Shown here piece after piece: positions 56,456 to 64,000 of a stretch of DNA of 64,000 bases; positions within the stretch are counted from its first letter, which is position 1, and every line of letters begins with the position of its first letter. Location: the NCBI RefSeq assembly GCF_019279795.1, contig NC_056739.1, positions 9,900,029 to 9,964,028 on the forward strand, written 5' to 3'. Source of the DNA: Protopterus annectens (taxonomy: Eukaryota; Chordata; Ceratodontiformes; Protopteridae). The position numbers were made by a program, and so were the translations under genes. The notes below the pieces were generated by a model. It was not told the DNA's origin, searched no databases, and saw only the letters and a program-made list of their open reading frames with translations.

Positions 56456-57679
56456 GTGAATCTGGGAATCTTGAGGCAATGTTACAACTGCCTCATGTAC
56501 ACAGACAACCCTCTCCTCCTCCCAGCAAATTCCAACACATGTGAGAGATGCAACCATATAGCCAAACTGGAGGCTAAGCTCTCTCAACTCAGTACTGGCG
56601 TAACCAGTCAGAAGGAGAAGGAAACCACACTCACTACAATTCCAGTCTCACATAGACCTACTACGACAGCAAACCAAACACATAAACACACAAAAACATA
56701 TTCGGAGGCTCTAAATAAAAATCTGCCTAAGCAGCAGAGACCTCCAAAGCAGACACCCAAGCAACCGCTACCCCAAAACAAAACACGTGCAACACATAGC
56801 TCACAAAGCCAGTGTGCCAAACAGTCACAGCCCTTAAGGCTAAACAACACACCTGATACATTTGTAATAGGTGACTCTATCCCTGACGTCCCGCTCACCA
56901 GGCTGAACAAGGAGAAGGTCACGGTGAGCTGCCTGTCGGGCGCTAGGATCCGCCACATAACACAAGCACTCAGGTCACTCCAAGGCAAGTACAAATATGA
57001 CTCAGTCATTGTCCATGCTGGTGTGAATGACCTGAGAAGTACCTCCCTGGACTACATGAAAAGAGACATAGAGGAGCTCTCTGAGCATGTAGCCCAGGCC
57101 GGTATGACCCTGACCTTGAGTAGCATCTTACCCTCACCAAGAATGATGCCACAATATGAAGACAAGATGATCAATTTCAACAATTGGCTTAAGTATTGGT
57201 GTCATTCAAAGGGGATCCAATGCCTGTCTGCCTGGGATGACATGCTCGACAAGCCACGATGCTTCGCTAGGGACGGCTTGCACCTGTCACCCTGGGCTTT
57301 CAGATATTGGCAAAGGCTCTTGCCACCCCATAGTGCCTTATTTAGGCAAGGCTCAAAAGACAAACCCACCTCCATAGGTATCACAAGGGATAAGAAATTA
57401 AGAGTAATGCTACTCAACGCCAGAAGTCTAAACCTCAAGATGCACGCACTCGAAACTCTCCTTAGCATGGAGAACATCGATATCTGTGCAGTAACAGAAA
57501 CCTGGTTCAAGGCTCCGAGAGCACCCCAGCACTACCAGGTTATACCTCATACCATGTTTTTGGCCCCAAAACTTGGACCAAACCACAAAAGGAGGGAGTA
57601 TCAATATTCGTCAAAGATACCCACACCTCCAGGTTGGTGGCACAGCACGAAGCATCAGAGACTATCCATGTGCAACTAA
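56456..57679 (+). pseudogene. CR1 ORF1 (Cys clusters, esterase) fused to endonuclease start by a frameshift
   Basis: Residues 5-35 read LRQCYNCLMYTDNPLLL...CERC, a C-x2-C...C-x2-C cluster. A Pro/Thr/Lys-rich linker runs to about residue 130. An SGNH-type esterase follows, with FVIGDSIPDV (Ser block), KYKYDSVIVHAGVNDLR (Asn block), TLTLSSILPSP and FARDGLHLSPWAF (Asp/His block, residues 270-283). One base is missing near 57293 relative to the copy at 15908. The frame therefore runs on through the normal ORF1 end into KLRVMLLNARSLNLKMHALE and DICAVTETWF of ORF2. The apparent esterase-endonuclease fusion is therefore secondary. A further deletion near 57515 ends meaningful coding. Confidence 0.9.
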
Positions 57680-58566
57680 CAATGGGTAAAACTGCCTTCC
57701 AGTTTATAGCCTGCTACAGACCACCCTCCCAAACCCAGGAACCCCACTCGGTCTTCCTGAGAACACTGGAAAATATGAAGGTCTCTCCAAACACCATTAT
57801 ATTGGGCGACTTCAACTACCCTAACATAGACTGGGAGCATTACTCTAGCTCCAACACCCTAGCCCAAAGGTTCCTAGAATTTATAAACTCAAATGCTATG
57901 GAACAACTTGTTGCCACTCCCACAAGAGGGAAAAACATACTGGACCTGATCATCACCAACATGGGGACTCCATGCTCCAGACCAGAAGTGTATCCCTCAC
58001 TGGTAAGATCAGACCATAAACTAATCTCACTAGATATTCACATCCCGACCCCAGCCCCTGCCCAGAAAACCACAGTGAAAAACTTCTCTAAAGCAAATTT
58101 CACACTCCTCAAAACCGAGGTGGAATCCTTCAAAGCCCCGGCCTGTGGAAAATCTGCCCAGACCGCAGAATCCTTTATAAATGCATTCTATGAACACCTT
58201 CAGGAATGCATGGATCATGCAATCCCAAATAAAACCAAGACCCAATCCTCCAAAGTTAGGCGTCCTGTCTGGTGGACCCCAGCCATAAACAAACTATACA
58301 ATAGAAGGAGGAAGCTACTACATGATAGAGCAAAATCCCAAAAAGGGAAGGCATCTCTGATCAGTATTAGCAAAAAACTACGGGCACTCATAAAATCGTC
58401 TAAGGCCAGCTTCGAGAGAAAAATTGCACAGGACACTAAGGATAATCCCAAGGCTTTCTTTAGTTTTGTTAGGAACCTGGGTGGGAATTCGCCGATATGC
58501 TCAGAATTAGTCCAAAATGACAAAAAAATACACCGAACCCACAGACATTGCCAACATCCTAGCTGA
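57634..58566 (+). pseudogene. CR1 endonuclease C-terminal part and linker
   Basis: Contains IACYRPPSQTQ, TIILGDFNYPNIDWEHY (intact GDFN block), TPTRGKNILDLIITN and LVRSDHKLISLDI (SDH). The basic linker WWTPAINKLYNRRRKLL continues to NLGGNSPICSELVQN, where a one-base insertion breaks the frame near 58525. Confidence 0.92.
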
Positions 58567-58885
58567 CAGGTTCAGCGCAAACTTCTCCCCCCCTTCCCCA
58601 CCAAAAGGGCAAATATCTATCCCAGCAGAGTGCTGCCCCCCTGACATCTCAGATGCTCAGGTAAGAGCCGCCCTCTCCAAAGCAAAAAACACAGCATCAA
58701 TGGGACCAGACGGTGTCCCGGGCTGTGTCCTACATGAACTCCAAGAAGAACTAAACCCAAACATAAAACTACTGTTCAGTCTCAGCCTTACTACAGGATA
58801 TGTACCCAAAGAGTGGCTACAGCAACAGTGGTCCCTCTCCACAAAGGTGGTGCCTCAACGGATCCTGGAAACTATCACCCCATAA
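58517..58885 (+). pseudogene. CR1 RT N-terminal segment
   Basis: Contains EPTDIANILADRFSANFSPP, SKAKNTASMGPDGVPGCVLH and LTTGYVPKEWLQ. It overlaps the neighbouring frames at both ends because of single-base shifts. Confidence 0.9.
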
Positions 58886-59478
58886 GCTTGACTAGCTTGG
58901 TCTGCAAAGCTATGGAAAGGATCATCATGGACCTCATAAATAAAGATATTGGGGACCTGCAGACACTGGATCCTACCCAGTTTGGCTTTGTTAAGGGCAG
59001 ATCCTGCCTCTTAAACCTGGTCAATTTCTTTGAAACAGTCACCAAGGCCATTGACGAGGGGAAGGTGGTCCACACAGCCTACCTGGACCTTGCAAAAGCC
59101 TTCGATACAATACCCCACTCGGGCATTATAGATAAGCTCACCAGCTTAAATATAAACCCCTATGTCACTAGATGGGTTGCAAACTGGCTCAAGGACAGAA
59201 CCCACATGGTTAGAATTGCTGGAGCCATGTCAGACTCCAAACCAGTTACAAGTGGTGTCCCACAAGGCTCAGTCCTGGGACCTCTCTTGTTCGGTATATA
59301 TTTCTCGGAGGTACAGGCTAACACGGAAGGACTGTGGCTGACCAAGTTTGCAGATGACTGCAAACTGGGAGCCATAATAGACTCTCCAGCCGACACAAGC
59401 ATCCTACAAAAGGGCCTCATAGAAACAGACAACTGGTGCCAGAGCCATGGCCTCAAGCTAAATGCCAAAAGTGTATAG
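58813..59478 (+). pseudogene. CR1 RT catalytic core, intact over 221 codons
   Basis: Reads VVPLHKGGASTDPGNYHPIS, TQFGFVKGRSCLLNLVNFFE, TAYLDLAKAFDTIPHSGI (motif A, Asp), VTRWVANWLKDRTHMVRI, TSGVPQGSVLGPLLFGIYF (motif B), LTKFADDCKLGAIID (motif C FADD, both Asp present) and WCQSHGLKLNA. One base is missing at about 59468 (AAAAGTGTA; other copies have AAAAAGTGCA), which ends the frame at KSV in place of KKCIVIPFG. All catalytic residues remain, so this piece is a good family reference. Confidence 0.95.
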
Positions 59479-60193
59479 TCATCCCCTTTGGCAAAAACAA
59501 AGTGCCCACAAATTACCACATAGGTGGTAATCCATTAAGTACAGAAGAAGTAATTAGGGACCTGGGGACCCAAGTTGATAGCAATCTCTCATTTGACAAC
59601 CACGTGGCCAAAGTGGTTAGTAAAACATTTTATATAGCCCACCTAATCATGAAGGGATTCACATCTAGATCAGGGGAGGTCATCGTGCCTCTTTACTCAT
59701 CCCTCATCAGGCCCATAATTGAGTACAATGCCCCTTTTGGGATGTACCTTACCAGACACCTGCAGCAACTGGAAAGACCCCAAAAGTACTTCACCAAGAG
59801 GATCAAAGGGCTCAAACAGATGTCATATGCTGCCTGGTTAAAGAAACTCCAGCTCTACTCAGTGGCATACCGCCTGCTCAGAGGCGATCTGTGCCTGACG
59901 TATAAAGCCATGTCCAACCCGGAATTAATGGACATGCTGCACCTCAGAAAATCCAAATCCCATCAAGCTACGCTCGAGACTTGAACCTCAGCACTGAAAT
60001 AAATAGGACATGCTGGAGGGACAGATTCATAACCCAGAGGCTCCTTTCACTCTGGAATAAAATCTCAGTCCAGGTTAGACAGAGTCCCTCATTGACTCTC
60101 TTCAAGAGGAATCTTGATGAGTGGATGGGAGATCGTAGGTTTACCCCGGGTATCACTTCTGTGTCACTGTTAGACAGAAGCACAATATACTAA
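59436..60193 (+). pseudogene. CR1 RT C-terminal part
   Basis: Reads KCIVIPFGKNKVPTNYHIGG, VIRDLGTQVDSNLSFDNHVA, YSSLIRPIIEYNAPFGMYLT, QLERPQKYFTKRIKGLKQM and AAWLKKLQLYSVAYRLLRGD. After a shift near 59975 it reads NLSTEINRTCWRDRFITQRL, LWNKISVQVRQSPSLTLFKR and NLDEWMGDRRFTPGITSVSL, and ends at 60193. Confidence 0.93.
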
Positions 60194-60313
60194 CCTCGAA
60201 AAAGGGCATAGCAAAATTCATTTAAAATGGGTGGCAAAAGCCAAACACACTCTGGCTAGCCTTATAAATGCCCTAGGGCAGATAGCCTAGTATGAACCTA
60301 TGAACCTATGAAG

Positions 60314-60934
60314 TTAAAAAGGAGAAAAGAGGAATGGTATAACATGATAATGGAAAAATATTTTAATATATCCATGGAAAGACCATAAGAATGAGATTTA
60401 AAAAGCAATAACAATAGAAGGGAAAGATTTGAAGATTTTTTATGATGCTGGAGATTTTTTGTGGAGATTATTATTACATAAGTTGCCAGTAAAATATTGT
60501 ATGACTTACATAGAAGTGGAGGGGAAAAATCAAAGATTGTAATGAAGAAGAAATAAAGCATTATTTTTGGAATGCAAAAAGAATGAAGTCTTTTTTTTTA
60601 AATATCAAAATGAGTGAAAGTGGGAAGATTTTTGAAATATAAACATGGGTCTAATATTGTATGGGAAATATGGAAATCAAAATCTGAAGTTGACACATGG
60701 GATAGAATATTGATGTAATAGTACAGGTGCTGTGGAAAAGATATGATGAATTGTTGTATAATAAAAGGAATGATGGAGGCGTGTTGGTGACGTAAAAATG
60801 TGGTTATTGAGAAAAGGATGGGGAGACAAAATGAAAGACGTAAAATATTGAAAATATTGTAATTGTAAATACAGTAAGTATTTTGGAAATGTAAACAGAA
60901 TGAAAAAAGGTGTGATGTATTACGTTGTGGGATC
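60314..60934. other. No feature recognised
   Basis: A-rich sequence after the CR1 tail. No family recognised. Confidence 0.4.
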
Positions 60935-61170
60935 TTTTATATCCATCTGAGGTACAACCAGTTCGAGCAGATGAGATCTTGGTTAAACATCTCATCTTAA
61001 GGGCAGCACACAGGAGTACAGCATCCCCCTTATGTTACACTACTATGTCAATATTAGAAAATAAATCTAATCACTGGCTATGGGGATTGAACCCACAGTC
61101 TTCTGGTAATCCAGTACCAAAGGAAAGTGTGTTACATATTGAGCCACTGACACTGAGTTAAAGCACTCCA
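60935..61170 (-). mobile_element. tRNA-derived SINE
   Basis: The minus-strand head CAGTGGCTCAATATGTAACA and B box GTGGGTTCAATCCCCATAGC (about 61081-61100) are followed by a tail with GATGAGATGTTTAACCAAGA / TCTCATCTGCTCGAAC and TGGATATAAAAGATCCC. That tail is a conserved block of several vertebrate SINEs. Confidence 0.78.
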
Positions 61171-61269
61171 ACATTAAATTTAATGTTTCCCAGGAGAAGA
61201 CATTGTCTGTATGATTACTGTATGATGAATGAATTTAAGTAGGCTAGGCTGAACCCTCCACTTTGCCTT

Positions 61270-61860
61270 TATCAACTCAGGGGAGAATTTAGGGATTGAT
61301 TTTCTCCTTCTCTTCAGCGGGGAAGCTTACCCAGAGGTGGAGGCTTCAACAGGCAGTTGTGGTGGTGGGAAAAGGGATCCTCTGCCATGCAGTAACATAT
61401 TTTTCAGTGAAATGCATGTGGTCAAAGATGGACAGGGCTGAGGTAGTCTATGGAATAGGTGCAGTAGGTGTGAGGCCTATTATGTGTACCTCAGGAATAT
61501 TTATCAGCTTTGATTTATTTTTATAGAAAGGACAATGGAGTTTATTGTCTGGGGCACATAGGCTCTTGAACAAACTAGTCTGCCTGTCTTTACTGGGACA
61601 GTGACTTCTTGGGGTGTGGGAAATCTGCTGGACATCTGCTGATTCCTGGAAATAATCATCTAGCTATGACATAGCATTCATTTCTGAAGAGATCAGGAGA
61701 CATTCAGACAACTGTATCTTGCTGCCAGCCTCCAAACAGGCATCAGAAGGCTGGAATATCACAGAAAGAGTTGCCCGATCTGAAAGATGAAAATCTTCTC
61801 CTTTGTGAAGCTGATGCCATTGGGTTGTTACAGGACTGATGGTGTCATAAACACCTCACA
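61270..61860 (-). other. Possible decayed coding track of unknown origin
   Basis: One minus-strand frame from 61858 down to about 61290 contains only three stops in about 190 codons in AT-rich DNA. It includes ISPVTTQWHQLHKGEDFHLS, VIFQPSDACLEAGSKIQ and EVHIIGLTPTAPIP. I recognise no family. Chance is possible. A fossil retroelement or pseudogene is the alternative. Confidence 0.3.
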
Positions 61861-63054
61861 TTTTCTAACTGCAGATGTTTTTGCAGCATGTTGTTTTGCC
61901 TTCTTTTTAGGATGATTGAATTTTCTGCTCACTCAAGTAGAAGTGCTTACTTTAATTAAGGTCAAAACCTCACTTGTCATACTTAAACCTACAGGCTGTA
62001 ACCTGGTTCCAAAAAACATTAGTGCAGAACCTAAACTCCAGAGCTTAAAAGTGAAACATGATGAACATCCTGGTACTTTGTGAGGTAAGAAGTTGCTGGG
62101 TGAGACTCCTTGAAATCGGGAGACAAAGAGTCACAAACTGAAGACAAACTCGTTTGAGACTTCACAGTAATGAGACACATATCTTGTTTAGAAATCAAAA
62201 CTTCTTTATTGAAAATAAAAGATATTAAATAGGTGAGCTCTTTCACACTTTATTGGGCTACATTGAAAGAATTAACAAGCTTATACTCAGGCAATTTGTG
62301 AGAAAGGTCCAAGACAGAAAAGACACTGAAGGTGGACATTCTTTGATGGAATCTGTTAAGTACAAGTACACTAGATGGTTACCTATCCATGGGGGGGGGG
62401 GGGGGGTTAAGGGCAACAGAAATATCTCCAAGTCTTAGATCTAACAGGCAAATCAAGAAAACAAGCAACTACCCCAGAAAAAAAGAAAGGAAAAAAATCT
62501 CACAGAACATAAAGTTGTGGATGTTGTCTGTATGACACAGACGGACACACTTTTGAAAGATCTTTGCAAAAAAAAAATCAAAATAGGGCATGCACCTCTT
62601 CCCTTTATACCACATGCTCTACTGATGTCAACAGCATGGAGGTGGTGGCCTTTCATGGGAACATTTGAAAGCTCTGAAAGTCAGGACAGATGGTCAGATA
62701 TCCACCTGTGTCATAACCCTGTGTTATGATTTATATTGCAGCTGCCCTTATGATGAGTATCATTTGGTACTTTTAAGTAGAGGTGGTAGGTGTCAGTTAC
62801 ACAAATTAATGGCTGATCAGAATTAATATATACTCTTGTATGTTGTTATAGCATGATCCCATCAACATGTAGGCTATGACTCAGGTTTATCATCATTCTC
62901 TGATTTCCATTTTTATCCTGTTCAAATCTACAGAACAGCCACAGTCTCTCCCAGCAGTATATGGTTACAAGGCAGAGAATGAACTGTGAATGGGACCACA
63001 GTCCATTGTAAAATGTACACATATATATATATATAACTTAGACAATTACTAAAT
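61861..63054. other. No secure feature (G16 run at 62391)
   Basis: Contains a 16-base G run and a short (TA)n at 63020. Small frames on both strands lack known domains. Confidence 0.4.
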
Positions 63055-63210
63055 CCCCTGTTGTCATGATTTTGGGATGTGGGAGGAAACTGTCAACCCC
63101 CAAAAAACATACAGTCAAAAGGAAGACATGTAGACTCCACTAAGAAGGCACCCAGGCAGGAAATACATCACAGAACCAAGTGCTGTGAGGCTGCAATAGT
63201 TTAGGCAGTT
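63055..63210 (-). mobile_element. SINE body remnant
   Basis: The minus strand reads GCCTCACAGCACTTGGTTCT, GTGGAGTCTACATGTCTTCC, a decayed GGTTT block and CAGTTTCCTCCCACATCCCA. This is the conserved body shared by many fish/amphibian SINEs and by 22150-22296. The tRNA head is only weakly preserved. Confidence 0.72.
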
Positions 63211-63734
63211 TATTATAATTCCTTCTTCATTGGTAGGTATAATAAAAGATGCACACTAATCCACAAAAGGATAACGACTTGTCCTTGAATTATGATGCAC
63301 TATAGTTTCTTTTCTAGTTCTGACTCCTAAAAAGAACATTTTAGTTTCTCAGTATAAGGTGGTACTTAATGTCACCTTTACAGCCCTTGGCTGGCTAGAA
63401 TAATAATGTAGCAATCTTTGTTTGTTATGCAGTAGGTTAATGGTAACTTGGTAATAAAATACTGAAGCAGTGCCCAGTTTCAAGATGTTTACCCCATGCT
63501 TCACTGTTACAAATATGTGTGGTAACAACCCCTTTCTGTGGTCTCCATATCCGCTCAGACATAATTAAGTTACTGTCATTACAATGAAATCAATCTTTCT
63601 GAAACATGGTGTTTCAAATATTTGTTTTAATTATTTTATTTATTAAACATATAAACACAATCTGTATAAGTGCAGCTTTTCAGGTATATTCTGAGAGCAC
63701 TGTCCAATTAACTCATTTGCATGGTCACTCAATA

Positions 63735-63815
63735 TGCAAGCAGAAACCCAAGTAATCAAACCCACAACAAAAGGGCAGCACTGTAGCAACTAATGGCCTT
63801 AACCCTTTGTGTTAT
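63735..63815 (-). mobile_element. Probable tRNA-derived SINE head
   Basis: The minus strand reads AAAGGGTTAAGGCCATTAGT, GCTACAGTGCTGCCCTTTTG and a B-box-like GTGGGTTTGATTACTTGGG. It is short and diverged. Confidence 0.5.
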
Positions 63816-63867
63816 ACTGCAAGAGGAATAATTTTGTCATTATTATGATCAAAAATTTTACATAGTC

Positions 63868-64000
63868 ACATACCTCTCAATAGTCCATGATTGTTTGTGT
63901 CACATTTTTTCCTGTCCCTCATAATTTTTTTTTATTTTCTGGTAAATCTCTAAGAATTACAGATAGTCAATAATAACAGAAATTAGAGTTTCATACTTCA
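63868..64000 (+). mobile_element. Left end of an ACCTCTCAA-type TIR element, cut by the window edge
   Basis: CATACCTCTCAATAGTCCATGATT parallels the left end of the element at 6021-6045 (TATACCTCTCAACTGTCCAG). The rest of the element is outside the window, so this is tentative. Confidence 0.4.

Larger units (their letters stand above)
55880..60313 (+). mobile_element. Near full-length CR1 LINE
   Basis: Order: 5' UTR (to about 56455), ORF1 with Cys clusters and esterase, endonuclease, RT, a 3' UTR with GGCTAGCCTTATAAATGCCC, and a terminal (CCTATGAA) repeat at 60293-60313. Length is about 4.4 kb, the usual size of a full CR1. The 5' boundary is approximate because only the other long copy (26790) is available for comparison. 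It is the least damaged copy in the window, but several frameshifts prevent expression of intact proteins. Confidence 0.92.

Overview
This is a stretch of animal nuclear DNA with no bacterial-style operons and no recognisable intact host gene. It is AT-rich and densely packed with decayed transposable elements, minisatellites and (CA)n/(TA)n microsatellites. The mix points to a vertebrate with a large, repeat-rich genome: CR1-clade LINEs with an esterase-type ORF1, an RTE-like LINE, an R2/R4/Hero-type LINE with a restriction-like endonuclease, Penelope-type hammerhead fragments, tRNA-headed SINEs (one with the GCGACCCCTAA/GCCGAAAG signature familiar from fishes) and a 5S-rRNA-derived segment. 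A lungfish, amphibian or basal fish would fit. That placement is inference; nothing here identifies the species.

Layout. 1-12 kb: CR1 fragments on the minus strand, a foldback insert carrying a hammerhead-ribozyme core (1027-1397), two adjacent palindromic MITEs inside a CR1 (8227-9353), and an inverted pair of a composite CR1/MITE segment (5780-6640 and 10690-11560). 13-19 kb: a degenerate plus-strand LINE (13188-15055), then a CR1 copy (15722-18788) sitting inside a 42-bp minisatellite. 19-26.4 kb: two near-complete RTE-like LINEs in opposite orientations, the second interrupted by a double-hairpin insert. 26.8-30.9 kb: a long CR1 copy with 5' UTR, esterase ORF1, endonuclease and reverse transcriptase (RT), interrupted by a Penelope/5S composite. 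31-45 kb: LINE fragments, further MITEs of the same palindromic family (32588, 39327, 43404), a SINE, a 189-bp exact duplication, a 68-bp minisatellite and a hairpin cluster. 45-50 kb: two inverted arrays of a 74-bp repeat derived from RT coding sequence. They bracket what looks like a 2.34-kb inversion that split two LINEs. 51-55.4 kb: the RLE-type LINE. 55.9-60.3 kb: the most complete CR1 copy. 60.3-64 kb: SINE remnants and unassigned DNA.

The coding sequences belong to autonomous retrotransposons. Their parts would act together as follows: ORF1 with Cys clusters and an SGNH esterase, AP-like endonuclease for target nicking, RT for target-primed reverse transcription, or RT plus C-terminal RLE in the other family. 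All copies seen are broken by frameshifts, stops, truncations or insertions. The most interesting observations are (i) a palindromic MITE family with 9-bp target duplications, a shared core and copy-specific hairpin arms, (ii) hammerhead-ribozyme cores in foldback or Penelope-type inserts, and (iii) the inversion whose reversal repairs two LINEs at once.
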